From Halocatena salina (GTDB taxonomy: Archaea; Halobacteriota; Halobacteria; Halobacteriales; Haloarculaceae): DNA of 64,000 nucleotides. This document shows positions 26,764 through 36,884 of this stretch, one piece after another. Within the stretch, counting starts at the first letter, position 1. Every line of letters begins with the position of its first letter. The stretch covers positions 372,001 through 436,000 of the forward strand of contig NZ_CP096020.1 of assembly GCF_023115355.1 (NCBI RefSeq), read 5' to 3'. The position numbers and the translations under genes are program-made. The notes under the pieces were generated by a model. It saw only the letters and a program-made list of their open reading frames with translations. It did not search any database and had not been told where the DNA came from.

Positions 26764-28598
26764 CTGACGAGATAGATGACCTGTTGAACGACGACCCGGC
26801 ACTCGAAGACGACGCGAACGAGACGAGGACCACCCGAACGACTGAGACATCCGATCCCAGCACCAACGGCGTTCCCGAAACGCCAGTGCCCAGTCCATCT
26901 ACCGATCCTGCTGACGGCGAAATCGGGCACGTGCTGGCGAGCGAGGAGATCATGATCGGACGGGACGACGACAACGTCACTGCGTTCATCATGACTGACG
27001 AACGGGAGACGGTTCGGGTCGGAGATTACGTTCAGATCCCCTATCCAGACAGCGACGATGTGCTGTTCGCGGCGACCGATAGGCTTCGGTACGAACCGTA
27101 CACGGATCTCGACGACAAATCTGACACCCACAACCACATCAGCCGTCATCGGGATTTCGACGAGTCCGAGTTCGTTCTACTCGCCGTGCTCGATCCGATA
27201 GCGATCCTCAGTCCGGACGCTTCTACGGACGAACTCGAACTCGATCGTGGTATCGTCAACCGGATTCCAAAGCCGAACACGCCAGTGAGCCTCTCCCGTG
27301 AAGACGAATATCTCAGAACTGGACTTGGGATTCCAGACGACGGCGTGTTTTGTGGCTATCTCTCGGTCGGTGGTACCGAAATGGAAATCGAGAGACAGCC
27401 GTTTCCCTACTACCTGTCGAATCCCGGTATCGATCCGGAGACGACGGAGAAACAGCCCGGAGAACCCGCAGTCTTTCGACACCTTCTCGTAGCCGGATCG
27501 ACCGGGAAAGGGAAAACACATTTCACGAAAAACCTGCTTCGCCAGTTCGTCGACGGTAAGCGCTACCCCATCGAACGCCACGAGACCGGCGAAACGGTAC
27601 ACAGCCGGCTGAACGTCGTCATAATCGACCCGGAGAACGAATACTGGGAGATGGGCGTCGATCCGGACATAGGAGAGAAAGCTGAGCGACGGCTCCGTCG
27701 ACACGGTATCAAGGTCGGTGGTGTCGACGACCTCGAGGTGTTCGTTCCGACCGTCGAAAACGTCTCTCCCCCTGGAACTGGAACCCACCAATCGTTCGGG
27801 ATCCCCTTCGAACTCGTCGAATCGCGGCCACAACTGCTCATGCCCTACCAGCCCCGCGAGACGATCCGCAGCGCACTTGAGCTGGCACTCGATTCGTATT
27901 TCGACGACGGCGTGGAACACGAGCCACCGACGTACGAGGGGTTCAAACGGTACGTCACGAACGACCGAACCCTGCAAGACGACGCCCAGATCGCAAACCA
28001 GACGTGGAGTGCGATGGTCCGACGGATCAACGACACCACGTTCGAGACCGTCTTCGACCACGGGATCTCCTCGCTTCCGGAACTCGCAAGCGACATGTTT
28101 AGAGAGGGGCAGGTAACGGTCATTCCGACGAGTCACCTGCGTGGAACCAACGAACGGCTCGTCGTGCTCTCGATCCTATCGTACATCATCGAAAACAAGA
28201 TCGACGACCACCACGTCGTCGATCCGATCAAAAACACGCCGATGCTCGTGGCTGTCGACGAGGCGCACAACTACTTCTCCGAACCGGACTTGCTCCGCGA
28301 GCAGTACATCGTACGACGAGCACGGGAGGCGGTCAAGCAAGGACGAAAGGACAAGCTTGGACTGTTGATGATCACCCAAAATCCCGAAGACATCGACGAC
28401 GACGTCCTCAAGCAGATCAATACGAACGTCTTCCTTGGACTGCGCGAGGAGATCGTCGAAAAAGTCCCGTCCGTCCCCCGCGAGTTCAAACGGGACATCC
28501 CCAAGTTCGGAAAAGGGCAAGCGGTCGTGAAAGCCCCCGACGTCGAGTCGGTAGAAGTGATGGGGCTTCCGATGTGCGTGACAAAACACGGAAATTAA
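26760..28598 (+). CDS. herA: HerA-type DNA translocase ATPase
   Basis: 612 residues. An acidic, probably disordered N-terminal 60 residues precede a HAS-barrel-like part (about 65-210). The RecA-like domain follows, with Walker A GSTGKGKT (246-253), Walker B VVIIDPENEYWE, and a late Walker-like LVAVDEAHNYF with arginine-finger region GRKDKLGLLMITQNPEDID. HerA forms hexamers that pump DNA through the NurA nuclease during end resection. It is the last gene of the mre11-rad50-nurA-herA operon, followed by an AT-rich gap. Confidence 0.93.
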   Translation: MTDEIDDLLNDDPALEDDANETRTTRTTETSDPSTNGVPETPVPSPSTDPADGEIGHVLASEEIMIGRDDDNVTAFIMTDERETVRVGDYVQIPYPDSDDVLFAATDRLRYEPYTDLDDKSDTHNHISRHRDFDESEFVLLAVLDPIAILSPDASTDELELDRGIVNRIPKPNTPVSLSREDEYLRTGLGIPDDGVFCGYLSVGGTEMEIERQPFPYYLSNPGIDPETTEKQPGEPAVFRHLLVAGSTGKGKTHFTKNLLRQFVDGKRYPIERHETGETVHSRLNVVIIDPENEYWEMGVDPDIGEKAERRLRRHGIKVGGVDDLEVFVPTVENVSPPGTGTHQSFGIPFELVESRPQLLMPYQPRETIRSALELALDSYFDDGVEHEPPTYEGFKRYVTNDRTLQDDAQIANQTWSAMVRRINDTTFETVFDHGISSLPELASDMFREGQVTVIPTSHLRGTNERLVVLSILSYIIENKIDDHHVVDPIKNTPMLVAVDEAHNYFSEPDLLREQYIVRRAREAVKQGRKDKLGLLMITQNPEDIDDDVLKQINTNVFLGLREEIVEKVPSVPREFKRDIPKFGKGQAVVKAPDVESVEVMGLPMCVTKHGN

Positions 28599-29027
28599 CG
28601 GAAAACCGGAGGACACCCGATCACAACGCCTACGTTCGTACAACGATCGTTCTATCTGTGACGATCACTAAATTGATATTAAATTGTAATGTAAGTATTT
28701 TATAAATATAATCAACAACTATATCTAGTATCGACTTAAAGGCCGCAATGTCCCCCTACAAATTCGAATATCCAATACTATAATAATGTATATTTTCTGA
28801 TTTAATTCTTTACATGATAAGTTATTGTAATACAAATCTGTCTAGTGGAAGTGGATTCCGTTCGAACAGTGATGACCGTCCAAACAGTTCTCACGTTTAA
28901 TACTGTATGAACAGTGGACACTTCAAGGTGCAGAGACACGCTCTTACAGTTGAACGACGGCCGGTTTTCCGTGATTGACGAGAAGACTTAACACAGAACG
29001 GTAATGATGTGGAACGTACAGAGACCA
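28599..29027. other. AT-rich intergenic region upstream of acyl-CoA dehydrogenase
   Basis: About 430 bases without a gene. From about 28670 to 28840 it is strongly AT-rich. From 28864 it holds repeated AACAGT elements, and a weak TATA-like GACTTAA lies at about 28985. Confidence 0.55.
28864..28916. repeat. Repeated AACAGT motifs with an inverted repeat
   Basis: AACAGT occurs at 28865, 28883 and 28910, twice as GAACAGTG. The last copy forms the inverted repeat ACTGT-ATGA-ACAGT (28902-28915). It lies about 110-165 bases ahead of the acyl-CoA dehydrogenase start; a regulator site is possible but the motif is short. Confidence 0.3.
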
Positions 29028-30212
29028 ATGAAGCTCAACGAAGAACAACGGATGGTACGTGATTCGGTGCGAGAGTTCCTTGAAAACGAGATCGCACCGG
29101 AGTTGCCAGAGGCCGACCGGACACCCTTGACGAAAGCGGAAGCGATCGAGTACATGCAAACGATGGCCGAGATCGACGTCGGTCCGTACGCTCAAGACAC
29201 CTTCGACGATCCGATCACGAACACGATCGTCCGCGAAGAAGTAGCTCGTGTCTGGCCGAGCCTTCAAGTGACGATGGGGATGTCGATGGTGGTCGAGATG
29301 ATGGACCTCTTTTCGGAGCGAACCCGAGACGCCTACGCCACCGAACTGGAAAACAACGAACTCGTCGGCTGTTTCGCGATCACGGAACCAGATGGCGGTT
29401 CCGACACGAAAGTTCCGAACACGACGGCCGTCAAAGACGGCGATGAGTACGTTCTCAACGGAGAGAAAACGTGGGTTTCGAACGCGCCCATCGCCGATAT
29501 CGCGCTCGTCGTGGCGTGGGACGAGGAACAGGATCGCCGAGATATGTTTCTTATCGATCAGAAAACTGCGCCGTTCGAAACCACGCAACTCGAGAAGCTC
29601 GGCTGGAAGGGGTCTCCAACCGGACAGATGTTTTTAGACGACTGTCGGATTCCGAGGGACAACAAGCTCTCACGAGCAGTGATGAACGCCATGAGTGACG
29701 GTCGGATGGATCCGGACGATTCATTTCTCGGGACGTCAGCCACGAGCGCGAACCCGCTAAACACGATGTTCGCATCGATGCGAAACGGGATGGCGACGAT
29801 CTCCGTGGGGATCATGCAGGCTGCCTACGAGGCAGCAATAAACTACGCGACCGATCGGGAGGTGTTCGACAAACCGATCGCTCAACATCAGCTCATCCAA
29901 GAGAAGCTCTACACCATCCGTGCTGGTCTGGAAACCAGTCGGCTGTTGACCCGTCACGCCGCCGAGCGGATCGCTGCTGGAGACCCGGAGGCCCGGATGC
30001 TGTCGTCGCTCTCGAAAGGGTGGGTGTGTGAGAAATCCGTCGAAGTGACCAACGAAGCACTGCAGATTTACGGTGGCAACGGACTTTCGAAGGACTACCC
30101 GCTCGAACGGTATTACCGCGATGCTCGGACGATGACGATTCCGGACGGCACCACCGAGATCCAGAAGCTCGTCGTCGGCTACGAACTCACCGACATGCAG
30201 GCGTACACATAA
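29028..30212 (+). CDS. Acyl-CoA dehydrogenase
   Basis: 394 residues from ATG 29028 (MKLNEEQRMVRDSV, the usual start of the family); ATGs at 29004 and 29007 would add eight or so atypical residues. It has the three-domain FAD fold: helical N-terminus, FAD-contact motif CFAITEPDGGSD and WVSNAPIADIALV, and the C-terminal helices with GGNGLSKDYPLERYYRDAR. It would introduce the trans-2 double bond into acyl-CoA. The position of the catalytic glutamate near the C-terminus (YEGT in MCAD) reads IPDGTTEIQ, that is Asp at about 373, so substrate type or even activity differs from the classic enzymes. Confidence 0.92.
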   Translation: MKLNEEQRMVRDSVREFLENEIAPELPEADRTPLTKAEAIEYMQTMAEIDVGPYAQDTFDDPITNTIVREEVARVWPSLQVTMGMSMVVEMMDLFSERTRDAYATELENNELVGCFAITEPDGGSDTKVPNTTAVKDGDEYVLNGEKTWVSNAPIADIALVVAWDEEQDRRDMFLIDQKTAPFETTQLEKLGWKGSPTGQMFLDDCRIPRDNKLSRAVMNAMSDGRMDPDDSFLGTSATSANPLNTMFASMRNGMATISVGIMQAAYEAAINYATDREVFDKPIAQHQLIQEKLYTIRAGLETSRLLTRHAAERIAAGDPEARMLSSLSKGWVCEKSVEVTNEALQIYGGNGLSKDYPLERYYRDARTMTIPDGTTEIQKLVVGYELTDMQAYT

Positions 30213-30276
30213 ATGACCAGTCATCGAGAGATCGAGCGGTCGTAACTGTGATAGCCACCCAACGGAATATCGAATC

Positions 30277-31245
30277 ATGCAGGTAGTACGGTTGGGGAAC
30301 GCCGAATTCGAAGGCGAGAACAGCGTGTATCTCCTTCAAGACGACGATGCGGTGGCGCTGATCGACACAGGTGTTGCGACACCCAAAACCGAACGGACGT
30401 TGCGGGAACAGCTCACGACACACGATATCGATTTCGAGCAGATCGACACGGTCGTTCTGACACACTGGCACTCGGACCACGCGGGGCTCGCCGGGACGAT
30501 TCAACGCGAAAGCGGAGCGACCGTCTACGTCCACGAGGACGACGCTCCGTTGGTCCGCCGGGCGGAATCCGCGCTCGAAGCCCTCCGAACTCGACAGCGC
30601 GAACAGTTCGAGGCGTGGGGGATTCCGGCGTCAGACCGCAACGCCCTACTCGATCGTCTGGAGATGAGTGACACGCTCGTAGACGAACCGGAACACGTCG
30701 AGACAGTCACGGACGGCGACAGCATCGATGTCGCTGGACGCCGGTTAAACGTGCGTCACGCACCGGGTCACACTGCTGGCCAGTGCTGTTTCGAATTTCA
30801 CACTGACGACGGTTTGGCGGCCTTCGGCGGTGACGCATTGCTTCCAGTGTACACGCCAAACGTCGGCGGTGCGGATGTTCGCGTCGACCGCCCGCTCGAA
30901 CGCTACCGGGACACCTTACAGACGATCGCAACGCGGGAGTTCGTACGGGTGTGGCCGGGACACCGCGACGTCATCACCGATCCGACCGACCGCGCCCGAT
31001 CGATCGTCGAGCACCACCGCGAGCGCGCAGAGCGGGTTTGTGACGTGGTGGCTGACCACGGTCCAGCGACCGCGTGGGAGACGAGCGCGCACCTGTTCGG
31101 TGATCTCGAAGGCATCCACGTCATGCACGGTCCCGGCGAGGCGTACGCTCACCTCGACCATCTACAACGCCACGGAATCGTTACTGCCACCGAAGACGGG
31201 TACGTGCTTCGTGAATATCCGACCTCCTTCGAGGAATTGATCTGA
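30277..31245 (+). CDS. Metallo-beta-lactamase-fold hydrolase with C-terminal winged helix (LACTB2-like)
   Basis: 322 residues. The metal motif THWHSDHAG gives H63, H65, D67 and H68; later metal ligands are in HAPGHTAGQ, FGGDALL and WPGHRD. The last 90 residues form a winged-helix-like part (ETSAHLFGDL through HGIVTATEDGYVL) as in LACTB2/thioesterase-type members. It lies 64 bases after the acyl-CoA dehydrogenase on the same strand, so it may hydrolyse a thioester or ester in the same pathway. The real substrate is unknown. Confidence 0.82.
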   Translation: MQVVRLGNAEFEGENSVYLLQDDDAVALIDTGVATPKTERTLREQLTTHDIDFEQIDTVVLTHWHSDHAGLAGTIQRESGATVYVHEDDAPLVRRAESALEALRTRQREQFEAWGIPASDRNALLDRLEMSDTLVDEPEHVETVTDGDSIDVAGRRLNVRHAPGHTAGQCCFEFHTDDGLAAFGGDALLPVYTPNVGGADVRVDRPLERYRDTLQTIATREFVRVWPGHRDVITDPTDRARSIVEHHRERAERVCDVVADHGPATAWETSAHLFGDLEGIHVMHGPGEAYAHLDHLQRHGIVTATEDGYVLREYPTSFEELI

Positions 31246-31439
31246 GGAGTCGCCGTATCTGAACCGTTCGATGTGATTGAACATCTCCGTAGCCGATCCC
31301 GAAGTAGCGATGCATAGACATAGTCGATCCAGGAGTTACGAGGGTACTACTGTAACGGACTCGCTCGTTGTGCGGAACAGACGGTTTATTCGTTCACTCT
31401 TATCGAACGCTTCCGAACGATAGCAGCCCACGGACGGTT

Positions 31440-33002
31440 CTACTGGCCGGTGTCTTGTAGTTTGAACTTCTGGATCTTCCCGGAGGTCGTTCGTGGGAGT
31501 TCCTCGACGAACTCGATTTCACGGGGGTGTTTGTACGGAGCCACAGTGTCGAGAACGAACTCCGTAAGCTCCGTGGCTGTGATATCGGCACCGACCTCGA
31601 TATCCGACCGGGGAACGACGAACGCTTTCGGGACCTCGTTTCGTCGCTCGTCAGGAACACCGATCACGGCGCTTTCGGCGACGGCATCGTGCTCGCCGAG
31701 CACCGCTTCAAGCTCGCTTGGGTAGACGTTGTAGCCAGCCGAGACGATCACATGTTTTTTGCGGTCGACGATCTCGTAGTAGTTGTCTTCGTCTCTGCGT
31801 GCGATGTCACCGGTCCGGAAGTAACCGTCGTCGGTGAAGGCGTCCGCGGTGGCGTCGGGCATGTCGTGATACCCCTTCATCACCTGTGGGCCACGGACGA
31901 GCAGCTCGCCCGCCTCACCGGGTGGAACCTCCGTTCCCGCGTCGTCGACGATCTTACAGTCAGTCATGCGCGAGGGTTGACCGACCGTCCCCGGACGAAG
32001 TCCGAACGTCGATCCCGACTGGGTGTGTGTCGCACCATGGGTTTCGGTCAGTCCGTATCCCTCACCCATCTCCACACCGGCGGTCGCTTCGAACTCTCGT
32101 TGGACGGAGACAGACATCTTCGCACCCCCTTCGATGGCTGTTTCGAGGCTCGTCAGATCGTACTCCCCGAACGTGTCGGCAGTGACCATGTCGACGTACA
32201 TCGCTGTGACGCCGATGAAATGGGTAATCCGCTTTTCCCCGATCAGCTCCATACAGGCGGTGGCGTCCCAATTGGCAGCACTTCGCACACAGACGCGCCC
32301 ACCACGGATCAGTGGCTGTAACGCGGCGTGGGTGAAACCAGTGATGTGGTACAACGGGAGCCAAACGAGGCTTCGAACCGCTTCGGCTTCGAGTTCGTGA
32401 GAGCGGGCGAGCACGGCGTTCAGTTGTGCTCGGACGTTCCGGTGGGTGAGCTGGACGCCTTTCGGCGTGCCCGTCGTGCCCGAGGTGTACGGCAACAGTG
32501 CCACGTCGTCGCCCGTCCGTTCGACGAACAGCTCCTCGCCCCGAACGTCTGCGAAGGAATGGACGTGATCGGCACTCCCCCCGACCGCGACAACGACCGG
32601 ATCAGTGTCGAGCGCATCGAACGCTGCGTCGACGTGTTCGAGCAACGCGGTGTGGGTAAGTACGGCCGTTGCTCCCGTGTCTGACAGTTGATGTGTGAGT
32701 TCGCGCTTGCGATACTGGGGATTCACTGGAGAGACGGCGACACCGGCCTTGAACGCGCCGAGCGTGGCGATAAGAGACGCCGGACAGTTCGGCAGATACA
32801 CCAACACGGTGTCACCGGGTTCGACGCCTCGCTCGGCCAGTCCGCCCGCGACCTGCGAACTTTCGGTGTGAAGCTCCTCGTGGGTCAGCGTTCGGTCGTG
32901 GTACTCGATCGCCGGTGCATCGCCGTGGTGACGAGCCGTTTCGTGGTGGAGTCGCGCAACGTTTCCCTTTCTGGCACCGTCGATGACATCTGCTAGATCC
33001 AT
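31440..33002 (-). CDS. AMP-forming acyl-CoA ligase (long- or medium-chain type)
   Basis: 520 residues, full length for the ANL family. The AMP-binding P-loop YTSGTTGTPKG is at 172-182, then GYGLTETHG, YFRTGDIARRD, the hinge DRKKHVIVSAGYNVYPSELE and the C-terminal catalytic lysine in TTSGKIQKFKL. It activates a carboxylic acid through an acyl-adenylate and loads it onto CoA. It follows the MaoC gene on the minus strand with an 80-base gap, probably in one operon. The chain length accepted cannot be told. Confidence 0.92.
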   Translation of the reverse strand: MDLADVIDGARKGNVARLHHETARHHGDAPAIEYHDRTLTHEELHTESSQVAGGLAERGVEPGDTVLVYLPNCPASLIATLGAFKAGVAVSPVNPQYRKRELTHQLSDTGATAVLTHTALLEHVDAAFDALDTDPVVVAVGGSADHVHSFADVRGEELFVERTGDDVALLPYTSGTTGTPKGVQLTHRNVRAQLNAVLARSHELEAEAVRSLVWLPLYHITGFTHAALQPLIRGGRVCVRSAANWDATACMELIGEKRITHFIGVTAMYVDMVTADTFGEYDLTSLETAIEGGAKMSVSVQREFEATAGVEMGEGYGLTETHGATHTQSGSTFGLRPGTVGQPSRMTDCKIVDDAGTEVPPGEAGELLVRGPQVMKGYHDMPDATADAFTDDGYFRTGDIARRDEDNYYEIVDRKKHVIVSAGYNVYPSELEAVLGEHDAVAESAVIGVPDERRNEVPKAFVVPRSDIEVGADITATELTEFVLDTVAPYKHPREIEFVEELPRTTSGKIQKFKLQDTGQ

Positions 33003-33082
33003 AGGCTCGGATGTGATGGTTTGGTATTAAATTTTTCCCAGAAGAGAATCCTGTACAGAACTAAAACACCCACCGGGACCGA

Positions 33083-34063
33083 TCACTCGACGGTGACAGT
33101 CGCCGTGCCGGTGAGTAGCGTTTCCCCGTCGGCGGTAGCTTCCAGTTCGACGGTTGCCTCGACGCCGTTCGATTCGATATCGACGATCTCGCCGGTAGCG
33201 ACGATCGTATCCCCAGGGAACACGCGCGAGCGGAACCGCACACCGAACGACGTGATCCGATCGACCCCAAACCAGTCGGTGAGGACCCGCGACGTGACGC
33301 CTGCAGTGAACATACCCTGTCCGAAGACACGCTCGTTGCCCGCCGCTGTGGCGTATGGTTCGTCGTAGTGAATCGGGTTGAAATCACCGCTTGCGCCCGC
33401 ATACCTCACGAAATCCTGTCGGTGTAGGTCTTCAACGACGACTGTCGGACCGGTGTCACCGACAGCGAGCGCCGCATTCGAATCGACCCGCTCTGCAGGA
33501 ACGGTCTGACGCGGGCGGATCGACCGTGGTTCCATGGTTCGGGTCGGTGGCTGACGATCGGTCGGCGGTGGACCGTCCTCCCCGATCGCACCCGTGGTTT
33601 CGATGCTCGTCGTTCGCTCGGTCAGCACGCGGTCGCCGTCCTGATCAGTGTACGTCGTCTCGAAGACGGCGAACGTCATCGTGCCGCCACGCTCGCCATC
33701 ACGCTGGTAGCAGTCGGCCAGAGTGGTTGTCCCTTCCAGCACGTCACCGACACGAACGGGCCGGACATACTCGTACGACTGCTCGCCGTGGAGCACATGC
33801 TCAGGCCGGAACCCCAGATCGAAACCACGTTCGTCCCCGACAGCATAGCGGGGAAACGTTCCGACACGCGTGAACGTCAGCGGCGCAGGGATCCGGTCGT
33901 GACCGCGATCCCGGGCGGTCTGTGCGTCGAAAAAGACGGCATTCGGATCGGTGATCGCCCGAGCGAACTCCGCCACTTTCCCGGCTTCGATCTCGAATCC
34001 CTCGACAGTGCGATGGGACGTTCCGACCTGTGCTTCGAGCGCGGATAGCGGCTTAGTCGGCAT
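33083..34063 (-). CDS. MaoC-family double-hotdog dehydratase
   Basis: 326 residues with two hotdog domains. The N-terminal half (about 10-150) is of the FAS1-dehydratase-region type (AEFARAITDPNAVFFD, PLTFTRVGTFPRY, LHGEQSYEYVRPVRVGD). The C-terminal half (about 205-326) is a MaoC domain with FVRYAGASGDFNPIHYDEPYA and the GQGMFTAGVTSRVLTDW helix. MaoC proteins hydrate enoyl-CoA or dehydrate 3-hydroxyacyl-CoA. D and H of the DFNPIHYD motif are the expected catalytic pair. It is the upstream partner of the acyl-CoA ligase. Confidence 0.87.
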   Translation of the reverse strand: MPTKPLSALEAQVGTSHRTVEGFEIEAGKVAEFARAITDPNAVFFDAQTARDRGHDRIPAPLTFTRVGTFPRYAVGDERGFDLGFRPEHVLHGEQSYEYVRPVRVGDVLEGTTTLADCYQRDGERGGTMTFAVFETTYTDQDGDRVLTERTTSIETTGAIGEDGPPPTDRQPPTRTMEPRSIRPRQTVPAERVDSNAALAVGDTGPTVVVEDLHRQDFVRYAGASGDFNPIHYDEPYATAAGNERVFGQGMFTAGVTSRVLTDWFGVDRITSFGVRFRSRVFPGDTIVATGEIVDIESNGVEATVELEATADGETLLTGTATVTVE

Positions 34064-34413
34064 CCATCACCACCATCCCGATAGCCGGTCGTTCCGGTGC
34101 CGATCGCTCACGACTGGGCCATTAGTGCGTGTCATATCAGAAACGGTTCTTCGAAGATAATAACTGTGACGACAAACGACAACCGGCACGGACTACCTCC
34201 TCGGTGCGGGTTGAGACGGCCTAGTGCGACACGAGTTCGTCGAACCACCACGTCGTCGGGTGACTGTGGTCAGCGCCACCACCGCGTGGAGAACATGGTG
34301 TGTATCTGAACTGGCCATTTAGAAAATATCAATATAAAAAGTTTGTAAAAATAGCAAAGTTTTATATGATTCCTCTAGACTGCTAGCAATGTGCAAATGA
34401 TGTTCGATCACGC
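34064..34413. other. Divergent intergenic region upstream of the second sugar ABC operon
   Basis: About 350 bases without a supported gene. The right part is AT-rich, and AGTTTTATATG at about 34353-34363 is a fair TATA element some 55 bases ahead of ATG 34414, so that operon would have a short leader. Confidence 0.5.
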
Positions 34414-35829
34414 ATGACAAGAAACACCTTCAATAGACGGGAGATACTCACAGGAGCCGGTGTGGGAATTGCCGCATCGGTAGCGGGCTGTCTGGGTGGG
34501 GGCAGCGATGGTGGTGGTGATGGGGCGGTCCACTTCATCACGGACTACCACACCGACTCCTGGGAGGAACTCTGGGGGGAGTTCAAGTCGGAGTTCGAAT
34601 CGGAAACCGACATCTCCATGAACATCGAAGAGGGCGGGATGTCCGGCACTCAAGAGGGACGGCTCGCCCAGTTGATTCAGGCGGGCGAGCCGCCGGACGC
34701 GAACACCTCCACGTTCGACCAGGTGGCCGACATCTGGGAAAGCGGCCAGCTCGACACCGTTACCGATACCGTAGAGTCGATCGAGGCGGTCAATGGGGAG
34801 ATCAACACCGACGCGTTCCTCGGGGAAGGAGACGAAATCTATCAGATCCCCCACGGGCTGTACGTCTCGAACTTCCAGTATCGGGCGGACATCTACGAGA
34901 AACTCGGCCTGGAGGTGCCCGAAACCTTTCAGGACGTGCTCGACAACGCCCGGGCCATCGACGAGTCCGATGTCGACGCTCGCGGGTACGGGGTGGCTGG
35001 AATGCCGACTGGTAAGAGTCAGGACGAGTTTCTGGTCCTGCTAGCGAGCGCAGGCGTCTCCGGCATCGGCCTCCACTGGAAGGACCCGGACGCGCGCGAG
35101 GAGCTCGAGATACACTTCCCCGAAAAAGAGGTGACGACTGTGTTGCAGTACATGAAAGACCTCGCCGAGTACTCCCCCGACCCGACCAGCATCGGCTGGT
35201 CGGAGTCACTCAGCCAGTGGGTTCAGGGCCAGTACGCCCAGTGTTACCACCTCAACGCTTGGCCAGTGGGCATCGCAGCACAGACGGCCGAAGCCGAGGA
35301 CAGCGACGCCTTGCGCGGGCTGGCCGAGGCGACCCAAATCAGGGCGTACCCGACCTGGTCGGAGATCGACGCGGACGAAAACTGGCTGAGCGCCCCAGCG
35401 CCCGACGGCTACCACATCTTCGCGAGCGGCACGAATCCGGACGGCGCCAAGGAGTGGTTCGAGTGGCTCTATGCCGACAGCATGGAGCGGACCGTGAGCT
35501 TCTACGAGACGGATCCGGGCCGGTTCCTCCCGACCTATGCCGATGTACTGGGGTCCGACGCGTTCCGGAACCAGGACATCTTCGAGGCCCACCCCCACCT
35601 GCTCGAGAAGCTCGAACAGTGCCAGAACGAGATCTGGGGCAACCACTACGGCAGCGTCGACGAAGCCAACATCTCCTCGCCGGAGTCGCTGTACATGCAA
35701 CGCCAGTGGTTCTACGGCGAGATGGTCAACAACGTGGTCACCGACTCGATGAGCGTTCAGGAGACATACGAGTGGGGCCTTAGTCAACTCGAAGACGCCT
35801 TCGCGGACGCCCAAGAGCAGCTCGGCTGA
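34414..35829 (+). CDS. Sugar ABC transporter substrate-binding lipoprotein (family 1)
   Basis: 471 residues. The N-terminus has Tat motif NRREIL (R8-R9) and lipobox SVAGC (C26), then a glycine-rich linker, so it is a membrane-anchored Tat lipoprotein. The body follows the family-1 pattern: AQLIQAGEPPDANTSTFDQV, IYQIPHGLYVSNFQYRADIYEKLG and WLSAPAPDGYHIFASGTNPDGAKEW. It is first in a four-gene transporter operon whose order (binding protein, permeases, ATPase) differs from the first one (ATPase first). The DNA is visibly GC-richer than neighbouring genes; 60 bases from 35281 contain 43 G or C. Confidence 0.92.
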   Translation: MTRNTFNRREILTGAGVGIAASVAGCLGGGSDGGGDGAVHFITDYHTDSWEELWGEFKSEFESETDISMNIEEGGMSGTQEGRLAQLIQAGEPPDANTSTFDQVADIWESGQLDTVTDTVESIEAVNGEINTDAFLGEGDEIYQIPHGLYVSNFQYRADIYEKLGLEVPETFQDVLDNARAIDESDVDARGYGVAGMPTGKSQDEFLVLLASAGVSGIGLHWKDPDAREELEIHFPEKEVTTVLQYMKDLAEYSPDPTSIGWSESLSQWVQGQYAQCYHLNAWPVGIAAQTAEAEDSDALRGLAEATQIRAYPTWSEIDADENWLSAPAPDGYHIFASGTNPDGAKEWFEWLYADSMERTVSFYETDPGRFLPTYADVLGSDAFRNQDIFEAHPHLLEKLEQCQNEIWGNHYGSVDEANISSPESLYMQRQWFYGEMVNNVVTDSMSVQETYEWGLSQLEDAFADAQEQLG

Positions 35830-35930
35830 TCGACCATGGACGTGGCAGCTCCTCGTGTGACCGCGTTCAGCGCGTATCGGAGACGGACGACAATGAGATC
35901 AACACACATGGACACAGAGGCTACCTAGAT

Positions 35931-36884
35931 ATGGCCGGCAAAACCGGAGAATCGACTCGATCTCGGAGGACGTACGTTCCGTGGGACAGCCTGCCCGCGA
36001 GCCGAGAGACGATCGTCGGGATCGGGACCGTTCTCCCCGTCGTCGCACTGTACATGCTCATCGCGGTGGTCCCGATCGCCTTCGCGTTCTGGGCATCGTT
36101 ACACGACATCCACACGCTCAACCCGGAGTGGGAGTGGGTCGGTCTCGAGAACTACTCCGAAGTCATGGAGATCGCCACGTTCTGGGGCTCGCTGTGGCGC
36201 GGGATCGTCTATATGGTCGGCAGCACCCTCATCCAGCTCGCTGTCGGTCTCTGGATGGCGCTCGTGCTCAACCGCATCACTCGCGGTCAGAAGCTCCTCA
36301 CCGCGGTGGTCTTCACAGCGTACCTGATCCCGACGATCATCGTCTCGCTGGTTGCACTCCGGGTGTTCGATCCGGCCGGGGGCGTGTTCCAGGCGCTCGG
36401 TGCCGAGCAGTTCGGCCTGTGGGGTGCCACCGAAGCCCCACTGGGGTCACGAGAGTGGGCCATGCCACTGTTGATCCTCATCGGCAGCTGGAAGTTCTCC
36501 GTCTTCATCACCATCTTCACGCTCGCACAACTGCGTGCGATACCCGACCGATTCTACGAGGCGGCGAAGGTGTGTGGCGCCAATCGGTGGCAGATGTTCC
36601 GTGACATTACGTTACCCCGTCTCACGGGGATCATTCTGGTTGTTGTTCTGCTCCGGTCCATCTTTATGTTCAACAAGTTCGACATCATCTGGCAACTCAC
36701 GCAGGGCGGGCCCGGTGACGCCACGACCACGCTCCCCGTGCTGGCCTACAAAACCGTCTACACCGATCAGGCCTACGGGTTCGCCAACGCGATCGCCGTC
36801 GTCATGTTCCTCTTCTTGCTGGTGTCTGCGATCGCCTACTTCACGCTCTTCAATCCGAGCGAGGAGGTGGAGACAACCACATGA
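35931..36884 (+). CDS. Sugar ABC transporter permease (MalF/UgpA type)
   Basis: 317 residues with about six membrane spans, the first at about 24-47 (IVGIGTVLPVVALYMLIAVVPIAFAF is interrupted here only by small residues). The EAA loop is YEAAKVCGANRWQMFRDITL. The gene starts 101 bases after the binding-protein stop and ends with a four-base overlap into the next permease. It provides one half of the import channel. Confidence 0.92.
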   Translation: MAGKTGESTRSRRTYVPWDSLPASRETIVGIGTVLPVVALYMLIAVVPIAFAFWASLHDIHTLNPEWEWVGLENYSEVMEIATFWGSLWRGIVYMVGSTLIQLAVGLWMALVLNRITRGQKLLTAVVFTAYLIPTIIVSLVALRVFDPAGGVFQALGAEQFGLWGATEAPLGSREWAMPLLILIGSWKFSVFITIFTLAQLRAIPDRFYEAAKVCGANRWQMFRDITLPRLTGIILVVVLLRSIFMFNKFDIIWQLTQGGPGDATTTLPVLAYKTVYTDQAYGFANAIAVVMFLFLLVSAIAYFTLFNPSEEVETTT

